DNA of 64,000 nt from Quillaja saponaria (taxonomy: Eukaryota; Streptophyta; Magnoliopsida; Fabales; Quillajaceae): the NCBI GenBank assembly GCA_029379385.1, contig CM055615.1, positions 3,286,001 through 3,350,000 of the forward strand. Direction: 5' to 3'. The translations under genes and the position numbers were made by a program. Of the stretch, positions 22,180 to 32,999 are shown piece by piece; the first letter of the stretch is position 1, and the number at the start of each line of letters is the position of its first letter. The notes beneath the pieces are model-generated. The model ran no database searches. It saw only the letters and a program-made list of their open reading frames with translations, and had not been told where the DNA came from.

Positions 22180-22975
22180 AATCGGTTTCCTGTCAAAGAT
22201 TTTGTGAATAAGTCTGCTAACTGATCTTCTGATTTTGCATATGTAGTCTTGATTGTATTATCCATAAGCTTCTCACGAATGAAATGACAGTCAACTTCTA
22301 TATGTTTTGTTCATTCATAAAAGACTGGATTTGATGCAATATATAATGCAGCTTGATTATCATATATTAACTCCATAGGTTGTGAGTGCTGAAATCCAAG
22401 TTCATCTAATAGATTTTTCAGCCAAACTAACTCAGCAGTGGTATGAGTCATGGCCTTATATTCAGATTCAGCATTGGATCTTGCAATCTTGCAACAACAG
22501 TCTGCTTTTTACTTTTCCATGAAATAAGATTTCCACCCAGAAATATACAGTAATGTTTTTGGACTAATGTATGACCAAGACCATGTCCTTGAACTAGAGT
22601 GTGCCCATGATTCTTATATAATAATCCCTTTCCGGGTGCAGTTTTAAGGTATCTTAGGATACGAATAACAGCATTCCAATGAATGTTCGAGGCTGAGAAA
22701 GAAATTAGCTAACCATACTAGTTGTCAAAAGCAATATCTGGTCTAGTGACTTGTGAGATAATTCAACTTACCAACAAGACGTCTATATTGCTCAGGATTA
22801 GTTAGTAGCTCCCCCTCATATGGTACAAGTTTAGTGTTGGGATCCATAGGAGTATCTACAGGTTTGGAATCCAACATACCTATATCACTCAAGACATCCA
22901 GACAATACTTTCTTTGAGAAAGGCAAATACCCTAATTGTGATCTTGCAACCTCAATGCCCAAGAAGTATTTTAGC
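22180..22975 (-). pseudogene. Copia RNase H and RT C-terminal region
   Basis: Minus-strand translation gives pieces typical of the end of copia polyproteins, including the DTPMDPNTKLVPYEGEL-like block near 22805-22850 and, toward the LTR, the stretch around HFIREKLMD (near 22260). Several stops and frame changes interrupt it. In an intact element this domain removes template RNA during cDNA synthesis. Confidence 0.75.
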
Positions 22976-23600
22976 TTATACTAAGTCTTTAGTTTGAAAC
23001 TTAGACTGTAGGAATGATTTCAATTGTTGAATCCCATGATTATCATCACCTGTAATCACAATATCATCCACATATACAATTAAAAGAATTCTGCCATTAG
23101 GTGTATGTTTATAGAAAACTGAGTGATCAACAATATACCTCTGAAGGCCAAAACTAAGAACAACTTCACTGAATCTACCAAACCAAGCTCTAGGAGATTG
23201 CTTTAAGCCATATAGAGACTTTTTCAATTGACACACCATACCGGACTCCCCCTGAATAACAAAACCAAGTGGTTGCTCCATAAAGACTTATTCATCAAGG
23301 TCACCATGTAAGAAAGCATTTTTGATGTCCAATTGATAGAGTGGCCATTCAAAAATAGCAGCTAGAGATATAAATACCCTGACAGATGTAATTTTAGCTA
23401 CGGGAGAGAAAGTTTATGAATAATCCAAACCATAGACCTGAGTGTAGCCTTTTACTACCAATATAGCCTTTAAGCAATCAACAGAATCATCAGGATGAAC
23501 TTTTACAGTGTATACCTATTTACAGCCAACAGTGGATTTTCCAGAAGGTAAAGAGACCTAGTTCCCAAGTACCATTAGTATGTAAGGCGTTCATTTCATC
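22976..23600 (-). pseudogene. Copia reverse transcriptase
   Basis: An open stretch at 22976-23281 carries CQLKKSLYGLKQSPRAWFG and the active-site LLIVYVDDIVITGDD, so the YVDD catalytic motif is intact. Upstream, the usual start of the domain is seen in HPGWRQAMIDEMNALHTNGT (23565-23630). Stops and frame changes between 23282 and 23560 break the domain. Confidence 0.9.
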
Positions 23601-24884
23601 AATCATGGCCTGGCGCCACCCGGGATGAGCAAGAGCATCACTGGTGGACTTTGGAACATAAATAGAAGACAAAGAGGAGACAAATGCATAATATGGTGAA
23701 GATAAACGATGATAACTCAAAAAAGTATAAATAGGATAAGGATTACGAGTTGAACAAGTACCTCTTTGTAAAATAGGTGGTGAAGCAGGATCCGAGGCAC
23801 GAGAAGTTGTTAAGACAGAAGGTGAGTCATCAGGTACATCAACAGTGTCTGCTGGAAGATCAAGTAGTGGTGCAGATGATATATAGTCATTTGGTCCAAG
23901 ATAGGGAACTGGAAGAGCCTCAGAGATAGAAGGTGACTCGAGAATAGTCAAGAAAAAGAATAAAGATTCCTAAAAAAATGTAACATTAGCGGAGATAAAG
24001 TAACGATTCTTATCTGGACATTAACATTTATACCCTTTTTGAAGGCGAGAATAATCCAAGAAGATGCACTTAAATGATTTGGAAGAGAGTTTATCCTGTC
24101 CAAGTGTTAGACCATGAACAAAACAAATGCAACCAAAGATACGAAGCGGAAGTGAATATAAGGGATGATTAGGAAAGATGATGGAATATGGAATTTTGTT
24201 ATGCAATGTAGAAGATGGCATGCGATTAATAAGGTAACATGCAGTAAGTACAACATCACCCTAAAACCGAAGTGGAACATGACCATGAAGTAATAGAGTG
24301 CGAGCTGTTTCAATTAAATGTCTGTTTTTACGCTCAACAACTCCATTTTGTTGAGGGGTGTGAGAACAAGATGATTGATGCGGCATACTTTGAGATGTCA
24401 TAAAGAGTTGAAATGATGTAGAAAAATATTCACGTGCATTATCACTACGCAAAATACGAATAGAAACACCAAATTGTGTTTTAATTTCAGCACAAAACTA
24501 TTGGAATATAGAAAATAACTCAGAATGATTTTTCATTAAAAATAACCACGTGCAACGAGAATAGTCATCAATAAAGGTTACGAAATACTGAAATCCCAAG
24601 GATGAACTAACACGATTAGGACCCTAAACATCAGTATGAACAAGATGAAAGGAAGCAAGTGTGTGCTTGCCAAGCTGACACGATTCACAATTTAAAGATA
24701 ACAGATATGACAAACGAGGAACCATTTTCTGAAGCTTAGATAGACTAGGATGACCTAATCGAATGTGAATGAGAATAGGTGATACATCTGTAAAGCAAGC
24801 CACTGAAGATGTAGGTAGTGTGGTAAGATGGTAGAGGCCCTGTGACTCACGTCCTATGCCAATCGTTCGTCCTGTACGTTGGTC
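23601..24884 (-). pseudogene. Copia integrase and linker
   Basis: Signature blocks include RLGHPSLSKLQKMVP with a following CESCQLGKH (near 24660-24770), the zinc-binding end; ILRSDNAREYFS with the second catalytic Asp (24410-24450); and SCSHTPQQNGVVERKNRHL with the catalytic Glu (near 24320-24370). The linker (23640-23951) is rich in Pro and Ser. Five or more stops or frame breaks are present. Confidence 0.88.
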
Positions 24885-25355
24885 CTATATAGTAAAAGAA
24901 TCATCAATGAAAGTGACAGAACAATTGAGAGAACGAGTCAATTGACTAATAAAAATCAGACTGAATGAACATTCAGTGACATAAAGCACAGACTCTAAAG
25001 GCAAAGAAGATAATGGTGTAGCTTGACCTATATCTTTAGCAATGGTTGTGGAGCCATTAGCTATAGTGTTAGTGGAAAGTGATGATGAATTACTAATACT
25101 AGAAAAAAGTTTTTTATTACCAGATATGTGATCAGAGTCACCAGAATCAAGAATCCAAGTGTCATAAGGGGTCTGAGAGAGGCAAGCGACAGAATTACCA
25201 TGAGAAGATTGCTGGATAGCTTGATATTGTAGGAACTTATCATATTCAGTAGCTGATAATGAGACATTAATAGGCTTGTCTTTAGATGGTGAAACTTCAA
25301 GTGAATTGGCAATTTCAGATTTTTCAGAGGTAGACATACCGATTAACAGTACCCC
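24885..25355 (-). pseudogene. Copia gag start fused to protease, gag largely deleted
   Basis: The frame starts MSTSEKSEIANSLEV and within about 30 residues reaches sequence that normally follows the gag zinc knuckle. It continues directly into the protease motif WILDSGDSDHISGNK. The family motif is DSGAS; here Ala is Asp. Roughly 300 residues of capsid and nucleocapsid are missing without breaking the frame. The element would depend on another copy for its particle. Confidence 0.8.
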
Positions 25356-25375
25356 CGATGAATAATAATCGTACT

Positions 25376-25481
25376 GCTGGAATGAAACGCAGCAATAGAG
25401 AGAAATGAAACTCAGCAATAGAGAGACACTCCGGAATGAAACGTAGCAGCAATAGAGAGACACGCTGGAATGAAACTCAGC
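25376..25481. repeat. Short tandem repeat in the copia leader
   Basis: Imperfect units containing TGGAATGAAAC and GCAGCAATAGAGAGA occur about three times between the primer-binding site and the gag start. They extend the reading frame upstream, but this is probably untranslated leader. Confidence 0.65.
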
Positions 25482-25543
25482 GAAAAATAAAAAATTAGGA
25501 TTTTTTTCAGGGAAAAATAAAAATTAGGGTTTTTTCTCCTTAA

Positions 25544-25555
25544 GCTCTGATACCA
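25544..25555 (-). other. Copia primer-binding site (initiator Met-tRNA)
   Basis: On the minus strand TGGTATCAGAGC directly follows the 5' LTR, a perfect match to the usual plant site. Confidence 0.9.
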
Positions 25556-25755
25556 TGTTGAATACAAGAATAATGTATATTCAGATGATTTTCAATATAT
25601 AAGAGGGAGCCTCTATTTATAGGCTAAAGTGTTTAACCTAACATAGTGAACCTAGACTAAATATCAACCAAATACGTAATAGAAATTATATAGAAATAAG
25701 GAAGGAAACTATAAATAAGAAAATTTGACCAGCTGCTTATATTTACACTCTAACA
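25556..25755 (-). repeat. Copia 5' LTR
   Basis: It is 200 bp and, on the plus strand, starts TGTTGAATAC and ends CTCTAACA. It is followed by the second GTTGG. Confidence 0.93.
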
Positions 25756-25814
25756 GTTGGCAATGGTTGAAATTTGCCGCAGTTGGTGATAGAAACAGAT
25801 AAAAGTGTTGAGGA

Positions 25815-26066
25815 CTTTAGGTAGAAAAAAGATCATTGCATAATTAGATAGAACTAAGGCCTTTGATGTATAATATGGTACGTCTTTAGGTGAAAGTCAA
25901 ATATTATCCAAATGTTGCTAATGAGGTGCACCTGATGAGTCTTTAGGTAGAAAAAAAGATCATTGCATAATTAGATAGAACTTTAGCCTTTGATGCATAA
26001 TATGGTAAGTCTTTAGGTGAAAGTCAAATATTATCCAAATGTTGCTAATGAGGTGCACTTAATGCT
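25815..26066. repeat. Tandem duplication, 126-bp period
   Basis: Two adjacent copies begin CTTTAGGTAGAAAAAA at 25815 and 25941 and both include CCAAATGTTGCTAATGAGG. It is private to unit 2. Confidence 0.8.
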
Positions 26067-26652
26067 TACTTAGGAAAAAGGGTAAAACTTTGGACTCGAT
26101 GTTTTCATTTAGAATTAAGTAACTTTTGAGTTTTATAAATAGTTTACGCAAAAGGAACTATAACGAATTAGATCTTATTTGGTTTCTTGATAATAGAAAA
26201 AGGTTTTAAGTCCAATGTGATAGTTCATAACATAGTTATTCATGCATGCATTAAGATGATGAGTAAAACATCTGCATAATGCTATCATCTAAAGATCATG
26301 TGAGAATTGGTTTTTAGGAATATGAAACCAAATATTGCTAATTTGACTACATTAGTAGATACACTTTTTAAATAAGAAATGGTTTCAGATGCTTGAGGTA
26401 CTGAACATGAACCTGAAAGGTTGTTAACATAACTTAGAACCATCTTTTTGTTCATTTTTCTTCTTAGTAGTTAAGTGGATTGCTTGTGATTCTACCAGAG
26501 TGGCTCGAAAGTAGCAACATAGAATGAATATGTATCACCTTTTGAGTACCCTTGACCTTTGATATCTATGGATATCAAATATGTGTATGTCAACAACTTC
26601 TTCATAGTAGAAAAATAATAAAAGATGAATGAAAATTGGGTTGCTTAGGGAT
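26067..26652. other. Unit 2 intron-like sequence
   Basis: This is shared with unit 1 (6080-6660) and unit 3 (50430-50870). I see no gene. Confidence 0.5.
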
Positions 26653-26924
26653 GAGATATCAGTGTTGTGAAAAGCAGTGCAGGTGTGGCACACCTAAAGT
26701 GCCTCGCTTGATCTAGGTGAGGCACTAATAGGTGAGGCGCACGCCTGACTTGCCTAGGTGCTTAGATGAGATATCAGTGTTGTGAAAAGCAGTGCAGGTG
26801 TGGCGAACCTAAAGTGCCTCGCTTGGTCTAGGTGAGGCACTAATAGGTAAGACGCACGCCTGACTTGCCTAGGCGCTCAGGTGAGGCGCTAGGAGGCTAA
26901 GGTGATGCCTAGTCAGTTCCAACT

Positions 26925-28005
26925 TTTTTTTTTTTTTTAAAGAGGCTTGTTTGTTTGGATCATAAAAATATATACAACTACTTAACTCAATTCTACTAAG
27001 CCTTAAATCCCAAACTAGTTGTAGTAATCCCTAGAACATCCATATCTTTCTCGATAACTGCCACACATGTAAGTTTCGGTCTCCCCTTATCACGTCTAAC
27101 ACATGAAACCTATACCAAGTCATCTTTCTTAACTACTACGTCTATTGGCCGATGTTAGATATGTCCAAATCAACATAGGTGATTCTTTCTTATTTTTTAT
27201 TCAATAGGTGTTACTTCCACCTTCTTACGGATCTTCTCATTCCTTATTTTATCATTTCTTGTATGTCCGGTCATCTATCTCAACATTCTTATTTCGGCTA
27301 CTCCAATCTTATGCGAATGTTGCTTCTTAACTGCCCAACATTTGTACCAGCATAGCTGGTCTCACTGCCTTCCTGTAAAATTTTCCTTTCTATTTGGGAA
27401 TTTTAGGATCACATACAACTCTCGAAGCACTACGCCACTTCACCCACCCTGCCTTGATCCTATTGTTTACATCATGCTTAATTGCGCCATCTTTTTGCAT
27501 AAATGAACTTAAATACTCTTCAATTCTTTATAGAGATTGTCTGACCATCTAATATTATTTCATTCGGTCTTCATCTAGTTTCACTAGAATCGCACTCCAT
27601 ATACTTAGTTTTTGTCTGACTCAATCCAAGGCCTATAGATTCTAATGTGTTATTCCACATTTCTAGATTGGAATTTAAAACTTTCTCTAGTTTTGTTTAC
27701 CAACACGATATCATCTGCAAACAACATGGACCATGGAGCCCTATCTTAAATATTATAGGTAAGTTCATCTATGACTAAAGAAAATAGATAAGGGCTTAAG
27801 GATGAACCTTAGTAAACACCTATCATGATCGGGAACTCTCTAGTTACACTATTTACGGTCCGCACCATAGTAATTACTCTCTCATACATATCTTTAATAA
27901 CTTCTACGTATTTAGTTGGGACTTTCTTCTTCTCGAGTATCTAACACAAGACTTGTCTTGGCACTTTATCATACGCTTTTCCTAAAAGATCATAATTATA
28001 TATAT
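26925..28005 (-). pseudogene. RTE-clade LINE reverse transcriptase fragment, 5'-truncated
   Basis: Minus-strand translation gives the RT active-site block PWSMLFADDIVLVNKTR (near 27695-27745), preceded by VPRQVLWWVLEKKGVP-like and YERVITMVRTVN-like segments. Such blocks are typical of plant RTE LINEs. C-terminal similarity continues to about 26950 with several stops. A T-run at 26925-26938 (A-run on the minus strand) marks the 3' end. It lies inside the hAT-like element and is truncated at about 28005. Confidence 0.85.
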
Positions 28006-28440
28006 ATAGAGTTGTATAATTTATGAAGGCCATACAAACCTTAAGTCCATCTACTTATAAAAACCACAAGACCTTATTATTTCCAGAAAAAAAAAAAAAT
28101 CTAGTACTTAAAATGATCTAACATGAGATACGTCTAAAACATTTATGGGTTCAAGTTCTACTACCAAGAACCATGCATATAAGCATGAGGAGTATTAGAA
28201 GAAGATGATGAAGGTTACAATTCTAATAATGGTGATAGTGGTTCTACAAGTATTGATGAGGATGAGACAATGAGCAAAGGAATAACTGTTTTTTTGAAAG
28301 ATGCTTGCATCTGAATTTTATGTTTATTTTCTTGTTTGAACTTAACTTGAAGTTTAAAATGGCTCATATGTTATTCCATAAGCTTTAAATGCTTTAAATC
28401 TTTAATACAATGTTTTTTTTTTTTTTTTTTCTCTTAAGAA
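28006..28440 (+). other. Right interior of the hAT-like element
   Basis: There is no clear gene. A short plus-strand stretch near 28195-28310 encodes acidic residues (EDDEGYNSNNGDS, then DEDETMSKG). Acidic tails occur at the C-terminus of some hAT transposases, but this fragment alone does not establish one. Confidence 0.3.
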
Positions 28441-28744
28441 TATTTTAATATTTTTTTACTTAAGTGCGCCTAGGCGTGCGCTCGCGCCTTGCTCCTATCG
28501 CCTAGTCAATAGAAGCCCTTATCACCTAAATGTGCCTAGCGCTTTTCAAAACACTGGATATATCTTGTCTTTTACTCAAACTTAAGTACCTATATATTTC
28601 AGTAAAAGATTTGACGTAGGAAATAATCGCACTATCTGTATTCAGTTAGTATAGGTAGGTGTAGAGAATGCATTTCCTAAAATTTTAGTACCTGATCCAC
28701 ATATTTTGGTAAAAGAATTAACGTGGATAATATTTGTACTAGTA

Positions 28745-29030
28745 TACATGTGAGCGTGAATGTGGAGCTTGAATAGAGTAGTCTTTTAGAATATAGAATG
28801 ATAGGCTTGGCAGTTTAGAATTTTGGTGGTTTAAGTATGACTTACGGTTTTGTTGATTTTAGAAGGGCATAAGAATATTGAAAGTCATACATGTGAGCGT
28901 GAATGTGGAGCTTGAATAGAGTAGTCTTTTAGAATATAGAATGATAGGCTTGGCAGTTTAGAATTTTGGTGGTTTAAGTATGACTTACGGTTTTGTTGAT
29001 TTTAGAAGGGCATAAGAATATTGAAAGAAT
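28745..29030. repeat. Tandem duplication, 143-bp period
   Basis: Copies start TACATGTGAGCGTGAATG at 28745 and 28888 and are almost identical. Units 1 and 3 have one copy each, so it is private to unit 2 and recent. Confidence 0.85.
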
Positions 29031-29148
29031 GTACAGAACTTGAAAGCTTATGAGTATGAGAGCTCGTTCCTAGCTGTTTATGTGTAAAATAGATGAAATG
29101 GCACTCTTATTTTAACTGGTGACTTGTAATAATCTAGACTAGATATAC

Positions 29149-29393
29149 ATGCATTTAAATTGGTTGGATTAAATTTTCCATGAAACGATTCTGATGTCAA
29201 GTTTTCACTTCTCTGGAATGTATAGTGAAATTAGGGAGTCAAGATATAGATGCCTAGATGCAGAATATAACATGCATTTAAATTGGCTGGATTAAATTTC
29301 CATGAAACGATTCTGATGTCAAGTTTTCACTTCTCTGGAATGTATAGTGAAAATAGGGAGTCAAGATATAGATGGCTAGATGCAGAATATAAC
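29149..29393. repeat. Tandem duplication, 123-bp period
   Basis: Copies start ATGCATTTAAATTGG at 29149 and 29272, with only a few differences. Unit 3 has one shortened copy near 51175. Confidence 0.85.
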
Positions 29394-30821
29394 ATATGCA
29401 GCTAGATATATCATCCATCACACTGTTGTTTTCTCACTCTGCCTCAGTCAAGATACTTTAGTTTGGGTTTTGGGATTCCTTAAGCCTCTTAGGCGAACAC
29501 TTACTCTCTGTTAAGTTCTCTCGTGTAGATTCACAATTTTGCCATTCTCAATTTTACTTATTCAGTGCAAGTTATGTGAGTTTTATACTTACTTAGTCCT
29601 TTATTTTAATGATTGGCTGCATGATGCAATTGAACATAAAAACAAAAAAAAAGAAAAACAAAAACTTAGTTGAAGTTCAGATCTTTTATATTCTCCATCT
29701 TAGTGCTTTGGTTTAACATGGTTTTGATTCCATTATAATGAGCGTTGCTGCGGATGCTGATTTGGATGTAAAACTGCTCTCATGTCAAAACATTTTGTAT
29801 ATCTCCAGTTGCTCAAAAACTACTTGAAAATTGGAAAATATTTACGTTTCTTTATTAAATTAGGCATGCAATTTATTCATGGTTGGAAAAGGACAAATCT
29901 GGGTTGTCTTTTTTGAATAGAAAATTGGAATTGTAGTTTGGATCTTTTATATTCTCCGTCTTTGAATAGATTATCAGATTATTTGTATGGTATTATTGGT
30001 CTACGTTACACTTGATGTTTATAGCTATTAGGCTGTATTACTGCCGTTGGCCATAGAATAATTAAGATTGATAAGAAGAACTTTAATATTGATATAAATA
30101 AAAGTGCTGAAAGAAAAGGTTAATGCGTGATCATAATCTGATGCTTGCTTGGTCCACTTTAAGTTCTCTCGTGCTGATTCACAATTTTGTCTTTCTCAAT
30201 TTTACTTAATTCATGTGCAAATTAATTATTAGATTTTATTACAAAATGATGCAATTAAGATTTTCCATATCACTTTTTTTTTTGTTGCATCTTTTCAACA
30301 ATTTAAAGGCTTTTCTTTTATTTTTTTTATTTTTTTATTTTTATTTTTTATCACAATCTTAGAATGAGGGGATTTCTTTGATAGTTCAAACTCTTAAAAA
30401 AAAAAAAAAAAAAAAAAAAAATTTAACCTTAGAACAGATGTTTTGAACTCAATTTTTTTTCAGTGAATGGTTTATAACATTACTAGCTCACACTTTATAA
30501 TTACAAACTCAATTATCTCTTAATTTAAAATTTTAAAAATGAGATCTTCTGTAGATTTTAAAAATAGAATGGAGGTTGGAGTTGTTTCATTGTCTATTCA
30601 GCTAGCTCATAATCAAATATAGCCATGGCAATACATCAAATCTAGAGAGAGACGAGTTATAGATCTAATCAGAAAATAAAATCAAAAATGATTTATGAGA
30701 AATGTGAAAACTGTTTCTTGTATTCTGCGACATCACTTATGAAAATTTTAGTCTTGATTTGATGCTAATTCATAACTGTTAAAATAAGCAATTTAGCAAA
30801 CCCAACTTTAATTAAGATTTT
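29394..30821. other. Unit 2 non-coding sequence with repeat modules and an A-run
   Basis: It contains a 440-bp module copy near 29750 and a run of 26 A at 30396-30421 where units 1 and 3 have none or a short run. I see no gene. Confidence 0.5.
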
Positions 30822-30911
30822 CTTTTAAAGTTGGGTTTGGTATATGATTAAAAAGGATTACAATTTAAATTGTAATGCTTTTTAATCATATACCAAACCC
30901 AACTTTAAAAG
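30822..30911. repeat. Near-perfect palindrome, 45-bp arms without spacer
   Basis: The left arm (30822-30866) begins CTTTTAAAGTTGGGTTTGG. The right arm (30867-30911) is its reverse complement with one mismatch. Units 1 and 3 carry only the right-arm orientation at this place, so the left arm arose by inverted duplication in unit 2. The DNA could extrude a cruciform and an RNA copy would form a hairpin. Confidence 0.9.
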
Positions 30912-31620
30912 AAACTTAAGCACTTGAAATATGAATATGCTACATCTAGACCAGCAATAAGTAATTAAGAAATTCAACAAAAAGAAAAATAACATAATTT
31001 TTTTTTACTTGTCACATAAGAATTTACATTGATGAGTAAAACACAATGAGCATGATTGTTTAATTTACATTAATGAGTAAAACACAATGAGCATATTGTT
31101 TATGAAATACAATAAACATGAGTAGATTCTTTAAAATTTGCATCCATTGACAAATACAAATAAAGAGACTTCACTTTTGTAAAAACGCATTCATGTTAAT
31201 TACCAATTTCATATACTAAAATTGTCTCTTTTCATGTATTTATCTATATAAGATATTGGAGTAAACTAAGATAATAAAATAATTTAAGTAATAGAGAGGA
31301 AAGTTCTTGGCCAAATCAGAATCAATTGATAATGATTGCACAATTCTCATGTAGTGGAGCAGCCACGTAGAAAGGACTAGCTTTTGGGTGAGTTATACTC
31401 TAATATTTAACAATGGTAAAAGAATAAACCCTATCCTAATAAGTTCACCAAATGGAGAGAAGTCTAATGAGTTCACCAAATAGAGAGGAATAGAGTGGAG
31501 TCGCCACGTGGAAAGGGATAAGGGTGGATGCCACCTAGCTGAGGCATAATGAAAGCCGTCACAAGGTGAAAAGGGCTACCTATAGCCATGGCGGCTTGAA
31601 GGGTGGAGTATAGGCCACTA

Positions 31621-31775
31621 TGATAATAAAGAAAACAATTGGTTTAATAAAGAAAATCATGATTATTTATACGTTGTTGTAAATTTTTTGATACCTTCTT
31701 TATTTCAGTCAAGTCTATAAATAAATTTTTACAAATAACAGACGAATTAACAAATAGAAAGTAACCGAGACCAAG
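31621..31775 (-). repeat. 3' LTR-like segment of the unit 2 Ty3 element
   Basis: It aligns with 35432-35575 over GATAATAAAG, GATACCTTCTTT, TTTCAGTCAAGT and TTTTTACAAA. The match fades after about 150 bp. Confidence 0.65.
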
Positions 31776-31879
31776 AACAATATCTAGAAATTGTGTCCTA
31801 ATGGTCTTGAATAGTTCTCATGTAGCTTTTGTAGGTATCTGCCCTTGCCATTGAATTAAAACCTCTCTTTTGTTCTTTA

Positions 31880-32296
31880 TTATTCTGTTATCAAGAATGG
31901 AAGAATGGAGATTGGCTTTGGAGTTGGGACTTCATTCATGGTAGGAAATTGAGGTTGGATAGCCACTCTAGGTGTTTCTTGAAAGTGACATATGAAACAG
32001 AGGATATATTCGGGCATCCTTAGGCAATTCCAATTTGTAGGAGACTGCTCCAAATATGTTACAGGATGTATTCGTGCATCCTTAGGCAATTCCAATTTGT
32101 AGGCCACTGCTCCAATTCTCTGCAGAACCTTCAAAGGACCACAATATTTAGCTGATATCTTAATATTCTTACACAAGAAGAGGGAGTGTTGCTTATATGG
32201 CTGCAACTTCAAATAAATCATATCTCCGATCATAAACTCTCTTTCCCGATGTTTTGCATCATACACACGCTTCATCTTATTTTGAGCTTCCTGCAT
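31880..32296 (-). pseudogene. Ty3 integrase C-terminal region with 62-bp internal duplication
   Basis: The open frame of 138 codons reads MQEAQNKMKRVYDAKHRERE, then IGDMIYLKLQPYKQHS, then ISAKYCGPLKVLQRIGAVAYKLELP. This is the usual GPY/F-like region after the integrase core. A 62-bp tandem duplication (32003-32064 and 32065-32115) repeats part of it, so the NWNCLRMPE-like residues are a duplicated, frame-shifted segment. No clear chromodomain follows. Confidence 0.8.
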
Positions 32297-32303
32297 TTTT
32301 TCC

Positions 32304-32983
32304 TTAACCTCCCTTAGTGCTAGCTACTACATCTTGCTCCATTAATTCTTGTTCAACTGCTGTCACCTTAGCTGTTCCTGGAATACATGACAGTAAACTA
32401 GGCAGAGGTCTGCCATATGTGATTTTAAATGGGGTATTCCTTGTAGCTGAATGCACAAAAGTATTATAGCAATACTCTGACCAAGTTAACAATTTTATTC
32501 ACATATTTGCTAAGAACTTCTGAAGCACCTCAAATACATCTCTAAAGTACCATTCACTAGCTCTATTTGGCCATTAGTTTGTGAGTGATATGCTGAACTA
32601 AAATTAAACTTAGTTTCATTCAGCCTAAATAATTCCTTCCAAAAGGAAGGAGTGAAAGTTGGATCCCTATCGCAGACAATAAATCTCGGCATCCTATGTA
32701 AATGAAAAATATTATCAAAGAAAACTTGAGCAACAATCACAACTGTATAGGGATGAGATATGACAATAAGGTGGGCATATTTGGACAGCCAATCAACTAC
32801 CACGAATATTGTAGATTTACCTTTTGAACTTGACAAATCATCAATGAAATCTATTGAAATATCGTCCCAAATTCTGTCTGTTATAGGCAGAGGTTGAAAA
32901 AGCCCAGCTAGTGAAGTTTGTTTCGTCTTATGCCTTTGACATACATTACATTCTCTTACAAAATCCCGAACTCCTTTCTTCAA
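32304..32983 (-). pseudogene. Ty3 integrase core
   Basis: The N-terminal zinc-binding end reads VRECNVCQRHKTKQTS. The catalytic core shows ISIDFIDDL, FIVCDRDPTFTPSFW and YHSQTNGQIELVN, with the first two Asp and the Glu in place. A stop near 32505 separates it from the segment MLTWSEYCYNTFVHSATRNT. The core is thus readable over 157 codons. Confidence 0.88.
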
Positions 32984-32999
32984 TCCCTTCCAATAAAAA

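Larger units (their letters stand above)
21924..25755 (-). mobile_element. Ty1/copia LTR retrotransposon with deleted gag
   Basis: On the minus strand the order is LTR, primer-binding site, gag/protease remnant, integrase, reverse transcriptase, RNase H, polypurine tract, LTR. Integrase preceding reverse transcriptase is diagnostic of copia. GTTGG flanks both ends (21919-21923 and 25756-25760) as an exact 5-bp target-site duplication. At 3.8 kb it is about 1 kb shorter than usual because most of gag is missing. Coding frames have several stops. The two LTRs are nearly identical over about 200 bp, so it is a fairly recent insertion, unique to unit 2. Confidence 0.95.
26661..28556. mobile_element. 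hAT-like DNA element with duplicated left end and internal RTE fragment
   Basis: The ends are inverted: AGTGTTGTGAAAAGC at the left and GCGCTTTTCAAAACACTG at the right. Flanks GAGATATC (26653-26660) and GATATATC (28557-28564) match at 7 of 8 positions, fitting the 8-bp duplication of hAT elements. Units 1 and 3 show the empty site near 6680 and 50875. The left 115 bp, including the flanking GATGAGATATC, is repeated in tandem (26650-26764 and 26765-26879). The left and right arms are GC-rich with AGGCGC / GCGCCT motifs. No transposase is recognisable, so it is probably non-autonomous. Confidence 0.75.
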
